NCBI RefSeq assembly: GCF_000286355.1
Contig: NZ_AJXN01000054.1
Span: 1 to 45,256 of the forward strand
Reading direction: 5' to 3'
DNA: 45,256 nucleotides
From: Kocuria atrinae C3-8
GTDB lineage: Bacteria > Actinomycetota > Actinomycetes > Actinomycetales > Micrococcaceae
In this document: piece by piece, positions 36,872 to 45,256 of the stretch
How positions within the stretch are numbered: the first letter of the stretch is position 1
Layout: every line of letters starts with the position of its first letter
Program-made: the position numbers and the translations under genes
The notes under the pieces: model-generated
What the model was told of the DNA's origin: nothing
The model's database searches: none
What the model saw: the letters and a program-made list of their open reading frames with translations, nothing else

Positions 36872-37968
36872 ATGACTCAAGACCTGGCTCGACCCTCACT
36901 CGTGGACTGGGATTCGGCGGCCCAGATCGCCGCCAAGCTCACCCCGCCCGGGCCCACGCCCAAGCCGCGGGAGATGAGCAAAGCCGTGGAGTCGCTACGG
37001 TACTTCGCCCATGAATCCGTGCATCACGTGCACAACATCACGCGCCTGGACGCCGCAGAAAACCTGCGGGACTCCAAGATCCTGGTGGTCGATCGCGCGG
37101 GATGGGCCAACGCCAACACGCAAACGTTCTCGGTGCTCATGCAACCGATCTTCGACAGGATCCGCGAGAAGAATCCGGACAAGTTCGACGCCGCCCTGCG
37201 CGGGTTCGCGCCCACGGCCGCCGCGGCGAGATGGGAGCGATGGTCGGTTTCCTCTCGTCCAAGGTGCTGGGCCAGTACGACCCGTACGCCGGCCTGGTCT
37301 CACCGCGAGCGGCGGAATCGCACCCGGGAGGCCGCCTCATGTTCGTGGCCCCCAACGTGTTGTGGACCGAACAAGAGATCAACGTGGACCCCGACGACTT
37401 CCGCTTGTGGGTGTGTCTGCACGAACAAACCCACCGCGTACAGTTCGCCGCCGCGCCGTGGTTGCGCGGGCACATGCTCCAACAGATCTCCACGCTGGGC
37501 TCTTTCGATGTCTCCCCGTGGGACCGGTTGAGCGCCGTGGTGGCCTCGGTGACCGGCAAGGGTTCGGGGAACCAGCCGGACGCTGGACTTGGTCCCATCG
37601 GTCACCTGCTGACGGATGAGGAAAAGGCCACGCTGTCCCACCTCACCGCGGTGATGTCCCTTCTGGAAGGGCACGCCAATGCCGTGATGGACGCCGTGGA
37701 CTCCACGATTGTTCCCACCGTGAAAACCATCCGGCGCCGCTTCAATGCTCGCTCCGACAATCACGGTGCCCTGGACCGAGCGATCCGCACCCTCATGGGG
37801 ATGGACGCCAAGATGCGCCAGTACAGCAACGGCCAGAAATTCGTAGAGTACATCGTGGAGCGGGCCGGAATGGACACGTTCAACACCGTGTGGACTTCCG
37901 CCGAGACCCTGCCGACCGAGGCGGAGATCCACGATCCGCAGCGCTGGATGGATCGGGTGCTGACGTGA
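36872..37968 (+). CDS. Zincin_2-type putative metalloprotease, F420-associated family (frameshifted)
   Basis: This belongs to the actinobacterial zincin_2 family, often labelled coenzyme F420 biosynthesis-associated, whose function is unknown. The metal motif HExxH is present as LHEQTHRVQF (about residue 188) and a conserved LLEGHANAVMD follows (about 266), a plausible third ligand region. The frame changes near 37224 (GCCGCGGCGAG should be GCCGCCGGCGAG), restoring AAAGEMGAMVGFLS. Restored length is about 365 residues. It sits between dacB and tilS, the usual place in Actinobacteria. No export signal is visible. Confidence 0.87.
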
Positions 37969-38020
37969 TGTACCGCGCTACTGGAAGTTTCGTTTCAGCC
38001 GAGTGTGTCAGGATGATTCC

Positions 38021-38482
38021 GTGAGCTCGGAAAACATTGATCAGCAGATCCAGCTGTATGGCCAGCCCCTGTCGGAGCGATTCGGCAAGGTAGTGGCGGC
38101 GTACAACATCACCCAGCGACGACTGGCTGAGGTGTTGGGGCTGTCTGCGCCCATGCTCTCCCAGCTCATCAGTGGTCGCCGCATCAAGATCGGCAATCCC
38201 GCCGTATATGAACGTCTGGTCATGTTGGAAGACAGCGTGGGTGCCCAGGACATCGAGGCCGTACTGCGCCGCGTGGAAGCAGCCCAGCCAGTGCTGTCCA
38301 CCACTCAGATCCGCACCGGCATCAGCACGGAGACGGATGCCGTGACCGCCCTGGCCACCGTGGTGCCCTCCGGTGAACTCGAGCGCGCACTGATCATGTT
38401 GGGGGAGCACACCCCCGTGTTGTCCAAGGTGCTGAGCATGGCCGAGGACATGTCTCGTCGCACGCGCGACGCCCAGGACTGA
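38021..38482 (+). CDS. Small XRE-like helix-turn-helix DNA-binding protein
   Basis: This 153-residue protein has an N-terminal helix-turn-helix (about 23-55: ITQRRLAEVLGLSAPMLSQL, then ISGRRIKIGN) followed by a mostly helical region. The GTG at 38021 is chosen because AGGATG lies six to eleven bases upstream, though an in-frame GTG also exists at 38003. It lies between the zincin gene and tilS, with its stop three bases before the tilS start as called. It probably regulates local genes. No target is known. Confidence 0.82.
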   Translation: MSSENIDQQIQLYGQPLSERFGKVVAAYNITQRRLAEVLGLSAPMLSQLISGRRIKIGNPAVYERLVMLEDSVGAQDIEAVLRRVEAAQPVLSTTQIRTGISTETDAVTALATVVPSGELERALIMLGEHTPVLSKVLSMAEDMSRRTRDAQD

Positions 38483-38485
38483 TCG

Positions 38486-39544
38486 TTGCAGCGAGGAAGA
38501 ACCGGACGGTTACACCCGTGGGTCGCCCGTGCCCGCCGGGCCGTGGGGCGCTCCATCGAGGAACTCCCCGCGCGTGAGGACGGCCGGCCGCCGTTGGTGT
38601 TGATCGCCTGCAGCGGTGGACCCGATTCCCTGGCGCTGGCCGCAGCGGCCGCGCATTTCACGCGCCGCGGGAAGGCGCGCGTGGGTGCTGCGGTCATTGA
38701 TCACCAGATGCAGTCCGGTTCCGCAGAGGTCACCGAATCCACGGTGCGCGTTCTGGAAAATATGGGACTGGACCCCGTGATCTCACGCCGCGTCACGGTG
38801 GATCGCGCGGGACACGGCCCCGAGATGGCAGCCCGCCTGGCTCGCTACGGAGCACTCAACGACATCGCAGAGTCGATTGACGCGGACGCCGTGCTGTTGG
38901 GTCACACCCGCAATGACCAGGCCGAGACAGTGCTGCTGGGATTGGCGCGGGGCTCCGGAACGCGCTCCCTGTCCGGGATGTCCCCGGGGCACAAGATCGA
39001 GAATGTCCAGTACATGCGCCCGTTCCTCAACGTGACACGTGAGGAAACCGAGGAAATCTGCCGGGCCGAAGGTCTCGAGCCGTGGCACGACCCCAGCAAC
39101 TCGGACACCACGCTCATGCGGTCCAGGGTCCGCCACGAGGTCCTGCCCTGGCTCGAGAACCACCTGGGCCCCGGGGTGTCGAACGCCTTGGCGCGCACGG
39201 CGTCGGTGCTCAACGCGGACGCGGACTTCCTGGACGAGCAAGCGGCCGAGTATTTCCGCCGCGCGCGACTGGACCAGGCGGCGTCGTTGTCCGAGAACCT
39301 GGAGCTGGACTGCCACGCCCTGCAAGCGGCGCCCGCGGCCATGCGTCGACGTATGCTCGCCCAGGCATGTGTCGCCGTGGGCGGCGATACCCCCACCTTC
39401 GAGCGGCTCAGCGCCCTGGAAGAATTCGCCTTGGGATACGGGGCTGCCGGTCCACTGCAAATGGCGGGTAAGGTGACCGTGTGGCGACGACGCGCGGACA
39501 AGCACTGCGCCAAGGGGCGCCTCGAGTTCCACAGCACCGAATGA
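38486..39544 (+). CDS. tilS: tRNA(Ile)-lysidine synthetase
   Basis: This enzyme modifies C34 of the CAU-anticodon tRNA-Ile to lysidine using ATP and lysine, and is essential for AUA decoding. The PP-loop SGGPDS is at about 45-50, followed by VIDHQMQSGSAE, LLGHTRNDQAETVLLGLARGSG and WHDPSNSD with the RSRVRHEVLPWL helix. The frame is intact at 352 residues. The start is uncertain: TTG at 38486 gives the longest product, and GAGGAAG lies inside it, so translation may begin slightly later. It precedes hpt by 52 bases. Confidence 0.92.
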   Translation: MQRGRTGRLHPWVARARRAVGRSIEELPAREDGRPPLVLIACSGGPDSLALAAAAAHFTRRGKARVGAAVIDHQMQSGSAEVTESTVRVLENMGLDPVISRRVTVDRAGHGPEMAARLARYGALNDIAESIDADAVLLGHTRNDQAETVLLGLARGSGTRSLSGMSPGHKIENVQYMRPFLNVTREETEEICRAEGLEPWHDPSNSDTTLMRSRVRHEVLPWLENHLGPGVSNALARTASVLNADADFLDEQAAEYFRRARLDQAASLSENLELDCHALQAAPAAMRRRMLAQACVAVGGDTPTFERLSALEEFALGYGAAGPLQMAGKVTVWRRRADKHCAKGRLEFHSTE

Positions 39545-39596
39545 CCCCCTCCCACACACCCCATCCCCTGTTCACGCAACACCTCAGGAGCGCAAC

Positions 39597-40148
39597 GTGA
39601 AGGCCGAGCACGTCGAGTCAGACCTGTCCCACGTCCTATTCACCAAGGAAGAAATCGCCCAGAAGATCGAGGAGCTCGCAGAGCAGATCGACCGCGATTA
39701 CGAAGGCCGCGACGTTCTGCTCGTGGGCGTGCTCAAGGGCGCCGTGATGGTCATGGCAGACCTCACGCGTGCGCTCAAGGGGCAGTACCCCATGGACTGG
39801 ATGGCCGTCTCGTCCTACGGTTCCGGCACCAAGTCCTCGGGCGTGGTACGGATCCTCAAGGACCTGGACACCGACCTGCACGGAAAGGATGTTCTCATCG
39901 TGGAGGACATCATCGACTCGGGCCTTACGCTGTCCTGGTTGCGCACCAACCTGGAGTCCCGCGGCCCCAAGTCCGTGGAGATCTGCGCGCTGCTGCGCAA
40001 GCCGGACGCCGCCAAGACGTCCATCGACGTGAAGTACGTCGGCTGGGACATCCCCAATGAGTTCGTGGTCGGCTACGGCCTGGACTTTGCCGAGCACTAC
40101 CGCAATCTGGAATGCATCGGCACGTTGGCTCCGCACGTTTACGAGTAA
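39597..40148 (+). CDS. hpt: Hypoxanthine phosphoribosyltransferase
   Basis: This enzyme salvages hypoxanthine and guanine with PRPP. It is 183 residues and intact. Motifs are VGVLKGAVMVMADLTRAL, AVSSYGSGTKSSGVVRI, the PRPP-binding VLIVEDIIDSGLTLSWL, and YVGWDIPNEFVVGYGLDFAEHYRNL. The GTG at 39597 has AGGAG six bases upstream. The tilS-hpt-ftsH order is strongly conserved across bacteria. Confidence 0.96.
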   Translation: MKAEHVESDLSHVLFTKEEIAQKIEELAEQIDRDYEGRDVLLVGVLKGAVMVMADLTRALKGQYPMDWMAVSSYGSGTKSSGVVRILKDLDTDLHGKDVLIVEDIIDSGLTLSWLRTNLESRGPKSVEICALLRKPDAAKTSIDVKYVGWDIPNEFVVGYGLDFAEHYRNLECIGTLAPHVYE

Positions 40149-40369
40149 GAACTCAGGGAACAGTGGGGTCCCACGTGTAGCGTGAGCGCGGCGCGTGCGC
40201 TCTCAGGGAACGACCCGACCCGGATGAGGTCCGGTGTTCCCGAAAACGATAGATTGTGCGTTACGCGCCGCGCACCCACATTGGTAGCCGGATCAAACGG
40301 ACCCGGATACAGCACCGTCAGTTTTTGGGGCGCGGCACTGCGTGTCACGTCCACGGGAGGATCATCGGC

Positions 40370-42517
40370 TTGGCCACGGCGAAAAAACCCACCAGCTTCT
40401 TTAAGGGACCGTTCTTCTGGATCTTGCTAGCCGTCTTGGTGCTGGTACCCGTGGGCGCAAATCTCTTCGGCCCGTCCACCTCCCGGGTGGACACCAACGT
40501 GGGTATGTCGCTGCTGCGTGACCACAAGGTGCAAGAGGCCAAGATCTACGACGGCCAGCAGAAGGTCGAGCTTCAGCTCAAGGAAGACCTCACTCTCAAC
40601 GACGAACAGCTCGGCAAGGACGTGGAGTTCTTCTACGTGGAACCCCGCGCCGAAGAAGTCGTCAACACCATGAACAGCGCTGAGTTGGAAGGCTTCACCG
40701 ACCAGCCGGTTGAGAACAATTGGTTCCTGTCGCTGCTGCGCTTCATGCTGCCGTTCCTGATCATCCTGGCGATCTTCTGGTTCATCTTCTCCCGCATGCA
40801 GTCCGGCGGGCAGGCCATGAAGTTCGGTCGCTCCAAGGCCAAGATGTTCAACAAGGAGAACTCTGAGGTCATGTTCTCGGACGTGGCCGGCGCGGACGAG
40901 GCCGTCCAGGAGCTCGACGAGATCAAGCAGTTCCTGGTCGAACACGACCGTTTCACCGCCGTGGGTGCCAAGGTCCCCAAGGGCGTGCTGCTCTACGGTC
41001 CTCCGGGTACCGGTAAGACCCTGCTCGCCAAGGCCGTTGCCGGTGAAGCGGGCGTGCCGTTCTACTCCATTTCCGGTTCTGACTTCGTGGAAATGTTCGT
41101 GGGTGTGGGTGCCTCCCGTGTGCGCGACCTCTTCCAGCAAGCCAAGGAGAATTCCCCCGCCATCGTGTTCGTGGACGAGATCGACGCCGTGGGCCGCCAG
41201 CGCGGTGCCGGTATGGGCGGCGGTAACGACGAGCGTGAGCAGACCCTGAACCAGTTGCTGGTGGAGATGGACGGCTTCGACGCGAACACCAACGTGATCC
41301 TGATTGCCGCGACCAACCGTCCGGACGTCCTGGACCCCGCACTGTTGCGCCCCGGCCGTTTCGACCGTCAGATCGGCGTGGACGCCCCGGACATGAAGGG
41401 CCGCGAGCAGATCCTGCGCGTGCACTCCAAGAACAAGCCGCTGGCGGACAACGTGGACCTGGCCTCCGTGGCCAAGCGAACCCCGGGCTTCACCGGCGCC
41501 GAGCTCGCCAACGTGATGAACGAGGCGGCCCTGCTGACCGCTCGTTCCCACGCGCAGCTCATCGATGATCGCGCCGTGGACGAGGCCATCGACCGTGTGA
41601 TCGCCGGTCCGCAGAAGCGCTCGCGCATCATGAAGGAACTCGAACGCAAGGTCACCGCCTACCACGAGGGCGGTCACGCACTGGTGGCAGCGGCCCTGCG
41701 CAACACCGACCCGGTCACCAAGATCACCATCCTGCCGCGCGGTCGTGCGCTGGGCTACACCATGGTGATGCCCGCGGACGACAAGTACTCCACCACCCGC
41801 AACGAGCTGCTGGACCAGATGGCGTACGCCATGGGTGGCCGCGCCGCTGAGGAACTCGTGTTCCACGATCCCTCGACCGGTGCCTCCAACGACATCCAGA
41901 AAGCCACGGACACGGCGCGCAAGATGGTCACCCAGTACGGCATGAGCAGCCGCATCGGTTCCGTGAAGATCGGCGGTGACAACTCCGATCCCTTCGTGGG
42001 TCGTGAAATGGGCTCCACGGGTAAGGACTACTCGGACAGCACGCTGGCGGTCGTGGATGACGAGGTGCGCAAGCTCCTCGAGCAGGCTCACACCGAGGCC
42101 CACGAGATCCTCAACGAGAACCGCGACGTTCTGGACCGTTTGGCCCTGGAATTGCTTGAAAAGGAAACGCTCAATGAGGGGCAGATCGCGGATATCTTCC
42201 GTGACGTGCGCAAGCGTGACCTGCGCCCCGTGTGGCACTCGGGTGACAACCGACCGGTTTCGGACATTCCGCCGGTGATCACCTCCGCCGAGCGTGAAGA
42301 GGCCCACCGCAAGCACACCCAGGACCCGGACACCATGGCACCACAGGATCAGGCGGTCGCCGCCAAGCCCGAGCACCCGCTCGAGGTCCCCGATCACGGT
42401 GAATCCCAGATGCCCGGAACGGACGGCCGGGGTGGCCCGCAGGGCGGTCCCGCCGGTGGCGAACATCAGGGCGACAGCCAGAACGGCTGGTCCGGCGGAT
42501 CGCAGGAGCAGCGCTGA
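40370..42517 (+). CDS. ftsH: ATP-dependent zinc metalloprotease FtsH
   Basis: This membrane-anchored AAA+ protease degrades misfolded and regulatory membrane proteins. Two transmembrane helices (about 13-33 and 121-140) flank an external domain. AAA motifs are Walker A GPPGTGKT (about 210), Walker B FVDEID and the second region of homology with [17 protein letters not shown]. The protease site is YHEGGHA (about 430). A long Gly/Gln/Pro-rich tail (about 650-715) is typical of Actinobacteria. The TTG at 40370 is chosen because GGGAGG lies nine bases upstream and it yields [13 protein letters not shown]. It is 715 residues and intact, with folE starting right after the stop. Confidence 0.95.
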   Translation: MATAKKPTSFFKGPFFWILLAVLVLVPVGANLFGPSTSRVDTNVGMSLLRDHKVQEAKIYDGQQKVELQLKEDLTLNDEQLGKDVEFFYVEPRAEEVVNTMNSAELEGFTDQPVENNWFLSLLRFMLPFLIILAIFWFIFSRMQSGGQAMKFGRSKAKMFNKENSEVMFSDVAGADEAVQELDEIKQFLVEHDRFTAVGAKVPKGVLLYGPPGTGKTLLAKAVAGEAGVPFYSISGSDFVEMFVGVGASRVRDLFQQAKENSPAIVFVDEIDAVGRQRGAGMGGGNDEREQTLNQLLVEMDGFDANTNVILIAATNRPDVLDPALLRPGRFDRQIGVDAPDMKGREQILRVHSKNKPLADNVDLASVAKRTPGFTGAELANVMNEAALLTARSHAQLIDDRAVDEAIDRVIAGPQKRSRIMKELERKVTAYHEGGHALVAAALRNTDPVTKITILPRGRALGYTMVMPADDKYSTTRNELLDQMAYAMGGRAAEELVFHDPSTGASNDIQKATDTARKMVTQYGMSSRIGSVKIGGDNSDPFVGREMGSTGKDYSDSTLAVVDDEVRKLLEQAHTEAHEILNENRDVLDRLALELLEKETLNEGQIADIFRDVRKRDLRPVWHSGDNRPVSDIPPVITSAEREEAHRKHTQDPDTMAPQDQAVAAKPEHPLEVPDHGESQMPGTDGRGGPQGGPAGGEHQGDSQNGWSGGSQEQR

Positions 42518-43174
42518 ATGAGCCCGGACAACGGTCAGGAATTATCCGAGCCGATCTCCGGCTCGTACGCGGACTACCTCGAATCTGAACGGGTTGACCA
42601 TCGGATCGACCAAACGCGCATTGAAGCCGCGGTGCGGGAGATCCTGCTGGCCATCGGCGAGGATCCGGACCGCAGCGGTTTGAAGGACACCCCCGCACGG
42701 GTGGCTCGCGCGTACGCGGAGATCTTCACCGGACTGCACCAGGATCCCTCGGACCTGTTGGCCACCACGTTCGACATCGGCCACGCGGAAATGGTCATGG
42801 TCAAGGACATTCCGTTCTACTCGACCTGCGAGCACCACTTGGTGCCGTTCCACGGGGTGGCCCACGTCGGCTACATTCCCGGTCCCGAGGGCCGGGTCAC
42901 CGGGCTGTCCAAGCTCGCGCGCCTGGTGGATCTGTTCGCCAAACGACCGCAGGTCCAGGAACGGCTCACCACGCAAGTGGTCGAGGCGCTCGTGGAGCAC
43001 CTGCATCCGGCAGGAGCCATCGTGGTGATCGAATGCGAGCACCTGTGCATGTCCATGCGCGGGGTACGCAAGCCCGGGGCCAAGACCGTGACCTCAGCGG
43101 TTCGCGGGCAGTTGCGCGATCCGGCCACCCGCGCTGAAGCCATGAACTTGATCCTCGCGGGCCAGAACCGATGA
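42518..43174 (+). CDS. folE: GTP cyclohydrolase I
   Basis: This enzyme makes 7,8-dihydroneopterin triphosphate from GTP, the first step of folate synthesis. It is 218 residues and intact. The zinc and active-site blocks are [40 protein letters not shown] and [16 protein letters not shown] (the two Cys and His ligands). The ATG immediately follows the ftsH TGA and its own stop overlaps the folP ATG (ATGA), so the genes are translationally coupled. Confidence 0.96.
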   Translation: MSPDNGQELSEPISGSYADYLESERVDHRIDQTRIEAAVREILLAIGEDPDRSGLKDTPARVARAYAEIFTGLHQDPSDLLATTFDIGHAEMVMVKDIPFYSTCEHHLVPFHGVAHVGYIPGPEGRVTGLSKLARLVDLFAKRPQVQERLTTQVVEALVEHLHPAGAIVVIECEHLCMSMRGVRKPGAKTVTSAVRGQLRDPATRAEAMNLILAGQNR

Positions 43175-44080
43175 GCCCCAACGGCACGGCTCCGCTGGCT
43201 GGGGCTCGTACGAGCAGTTGCCGCAGGGCCGCACCCTGGTCATGGGCATCCTCAATGTCACCCCCGATTCCTTCAGCGACGGCGGCACTCACGACACCAT
43301 GGACGCGGCCATCGCCCACGGCCTGGAGCTTGCAGCCCAGGGCGCAGACATCGTGGACGTCGGTGGTGATTCCACTCGACCCGGTTCCGTGCGCGTGAGC
43401 CTCGAGGAGGAACAGCGCCGCATTCTTGAGGTGATCCGCGCGCTGTCCGAGCATGGCATCGTGATCAGCGTGGACACCCTCAACGCTGAGACCGCGGCCG
43501 CTGCCTGGATGCGGGCGCGCACATCATCAATGACGTCTCGGGCAAGAATGTCCAGCAGGACATGATCGACTTGGTGGCACAGCGACAGGTGCCGTACATC
43601 CTGATGCATTCGCGCGGCACGTCCACCACGATGGACGGGCTCTCCACCTACGAGAACGTGCCGGACGAGGTGATCGCCGAGCTGCTGGAACTGCGCGAGC
43701 GCTTCTATCGAGCCGGGGTGAAACCGGAGAACCTGATCGTGGATCCGGGGCTGGGCTTCGCCAAGGCCGGTTCACAGGACTGGGATCTGCTCCGCGCGCT
43801 TCCGCGGTTGGTCGAGACGGGCAACAAAGTGCTGGTCGCGGCGTCCCGCAAACGCTTCCTGGGCAACCTCCTGGGTGATGAGAACGGCCCGCGTCCGGTC
43901 GCCGAGCGGGACATCGCCACGGCTGCCATCAGCGCACTGTCCGCTTTCGGCGGTGCCTGGGCGGTGCGGGTTCACGACGTCGCCGCGACCGTTGACGCCG
44001 TGGCCACCGCACACGCGTGGCTGGGAGTCACCCCACCGATTCTTGTCCCCCACGAGATGTCCCACGAGAACGAAGACTGA
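43171..44080 (+). CDS. folP: Dihydropteroate synthase (two frameshifts)
   Basis: This enzyme joins p-aminobenzoate to dihydropterin pyrophosphate and is the sulfonamide target. It has the TIM-barrel blocks [58 protein letters not shown] and [10 protein letters not shown]. Frame changes occur near 43202 (GCTGGGGCTC should carry one more G) and near 43504 (GCTGCCTGG should be GCTGCCCTGG). Restored length is 303 residues, so the break is very likely a sequence error. It overlaps folE by ATGA. Confidence 0.94.
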
Positions 44081-44086
44081 GCACCA

Positions 44087-44488
44087 ATGATGACTTCCCC
44101 CGCTGACTTGAGCCACCACGACCGCATCACCCTGACCGGCTTGGGTGCCGTGGGCTACCACGGGGTCTTCGAAAAGGAGCGCCGCACGGGTCAACCGTTC
44201 TTCGTGGACCTGGTCATGTACGCGGACCTCAAGCCCGCGGGCAACACCGACGAACTGACGGCCACCGTGCACTACGGGGAGGTGGCCGAACTCGTGCGCG
44301 AAATCGTGATCGGTCCCCGGTACCAGCTCATCGAGACCCTGGCAGAACGGATCGCGACCGACCTGCTTGCGAAGTTCTCCTTGATTCGGGCCCTCGAGGT
44401 CACCGTGCACAAACCCAAGGCCCCGATCGAGGTCACGTTCTCGGACGTGGCCGTCACCATTTTCCGCACGCGGGATACGGAGGGGTAG
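44087..44488 (+). CDS. folB: Dihydroneopterin aldolase
   Basis: This enzyme cleaves dihydroneopterin to hydroxymethyl-dihydropterin and glycolaldehyde. It is 133 residues and intact. Marks are LTGLGAVGYHGVFEKER at the start, VHYGEVAELV, LIETLAERIA and VTVHKPKAPIEVTFSDVAVTI. Six bases separate it from folP and two from folK. A second ATG three bases on (44090) is equally possible as the start. Confidence 0.95.
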   Translation: MMTSPADLSHHDRITLTGLGAVGYHGVFEKERRTGQPFFVDLVMYADLKPAGNTDELTATVHYGEVAELVREIVIGPRYQLIETLAERIATDLLAKFSLIRALEVTVHKPKAPIEVTFSDVAVTIFRTRDTEG

Positions 44489-44490
44489 TC

Positions 44491-45005
44491 GTGACAGCCC
44501 GGTGTGTAGTGGCCTTGGGAGCGAACCTGGGGGATCGGTTGGCGGCGTTGCGATCAGCGGTGTCCGCGCTGAACGACGCCTCCGGAATCACCGTGACCGG
44601 TTGCTCACCCGTGGTCAGCACCCGCTCCGTGGGTGGTCCCAAGGACTCACCGGACTACTTCAACGCCGTGGTCGGACTACGGGTGGACCTGAGCCCCGAA
44701 GAGACCCTGCGGGTCTGCCAGACGATCGAGCGGCAACACGGTCGCGAACGCACGGTCCGCTGGGGGCCCGCACCCTGGACCTGGACATCATCTGGTTCGA
44801 GGGGATCGAACAACAGGACCCGCACCTGACGCTGCCTCATCCGCGCGCCCACGAGAGGGCCTTCGTCCTGGTCCCGTGGGCGCGGTTGGATCCTTCCGCT
44901 CAGCTGGGCGGGCACTTGGTGCGGGACCTGGCCAAGCGTGCTCCAGACCTCGAGGGGTTGAGCACCACGGATCTCACGCTGTGCGACCACACGGAAGGGA
45001 GCTGA
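44491..45005 (+). CDS. folK: Hydroxymethyl-dihydropterin pyrophosphokinase (frameshifted)
   Basis: This enzyme transfers pyrophosphate from ATP to hydroxymethyl-dihydropterin. Marks are VALGANLGDRLAALR, SPVVSTRSVGGP, DYFNAVVGLRVDLSPEETL, RWGARTLDLDIIWFEG (restored) and LPHPRAHERAFVLVPWARLDP. The frame changes near 44762, where the G run in TGGGGGCCC needs one more base. Restored length is 171 residues. The GTG at 44491 has GGAGGGG upstream. Confidence 0.94.
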
Positions 45006-45012
45006 ATCGACC

Positions 45013-45256
45013 ATGCGCTACCTGAACGTGCTGTCCCTGGTGGTGGTTGCGCTCATTGCCGCCGTCCTGGGCTGGAGCATCAACTACGCGGTGTCGGGGC
45101 AGAATCAAGCGCTGCTGATCCTCCCGTGGGGGAGTCTCGTGGCGGAGGGCGCCGCGGCCGCCGTGTTGCTCTATCTCGGCCTGCGATTGCGTGCGTACCG
45201 CGACCCGGAAGGGGAGGGCGGCGGCGTCGTCGGGCCCCGGCCGACCGCAAGCGTAC
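45013..45256 (+). CDS. DUF3180 membrane protein (3' end beyond window)
   Basis: The first 81 residues of a small membrane protein. Two hydrophobic segments are seen, LNVLSLVVVALIAAVLGWSI and LLILPWGSLVAEGAAAAVLL, followed by LRLRAYRDPEG. This matches the DUF3180 family, which regularly follows folK in Actinobacteria. The function is unknown. It starts eight bases after folK and belongs to the same operon. The read-out is cut by the end of the window. Confidence 0.85.
   Translation, partial: MRYLNVLSLVVVALIAAVLGWSINYAVSGQNQALLILPWGSLVAEGAAAAVLLYLGLRLRAYRDPEGEGGGVVGPRPTASV

Noticed and set aside
40427-42466. 679-codon open frame antisense to ftsH
   Set aside because: It mirrors the ftsH codon pattern, is rich in His, Leu, Val and Gly, shows no domain, and lies entirely within a gene with complete AAA and protease motifs.

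Overview
The window looks like a chromosome segment of a high-GC Gram-positive bacterium, most likely order Micrococcales (Micrococcaceae, Brevibacteriaceae or a relative). The evidence is high GC, frequent GTG/TTG starts, and the actinobacterial block tilS-hpt-ftsH-folE-folP-folB-folK-DUF3180 preceded by ppa, dacB and a zincin_2-type protein. No rRNA, tRNA, CRISPR array, IS element or prophage was recognised.

Layout. (1) 1-3020 is a small defence island: the C-terminal part of a type ISP restriction-modification enzyme, then an Abi_2/AbiF-like HEPN protein preceded by a strong UUCG-capped hairpin that could be a non-coding RNA. (2) 3117-6323 holds phosphoglucomutase and an amidase. (3) 6653-11045 is a GABA operon: APC permease, gabD and gabT. 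(4) 11457-11877 is a metal cassette: a SmtB-like ArsR repressor and a 38-residue metallothionein built of Cys-rich pentads. (5) 12004-16079 holds a second succinate-semialdehyde-type dehydrogenase, an MHS-type MFS transporter and a divergent Lrp regulator. (6) 16194-26268 is a catabolic island: three YtcJ-like amidohydrolases (two of them a tandem duplication), a PLP aminotransferase, a TPP enzyme and a divergent amino-acid permease. (7) 26312-33359 holds rhodanese-pheA-gntP, a lipid kinase, serS, a HAD phosphatase and an HTH protein. (8) 33364-45256 holds an unknown protein, ppa and the conserved housekeeping block through the folate operon to a DUF3180 membrane protein cut by the window end.

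How it fits together. Regions 3, 5 and 6 look like nitrogen and carbon scavenging. Permeases import amines or amino acids. Amidases and amidohydrolases free amines from amide or formamide-type compounds. Aminotransferases remove nitrogen, and the TPP enzyme and aldehyde dehydrogenases could carry the carbon skeleton into central metabolism. The substrate assignment is inference.

Sequence quality matters here. Sixteen genes, including the essential serS, ppa, folP and folK, are broken by about 24 small frameshifts. Nearly all are repaired by lengthening a short C or G run by one base. I read these as assembly or base-calling errors, not pseudogenes. Coordinates below span the whole intended gene and breakpoints are given in each entry. 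Convergent gene pairs are often separated by hairpins that share a GACGACGCCGC-type base, a recurrent local terminator design.
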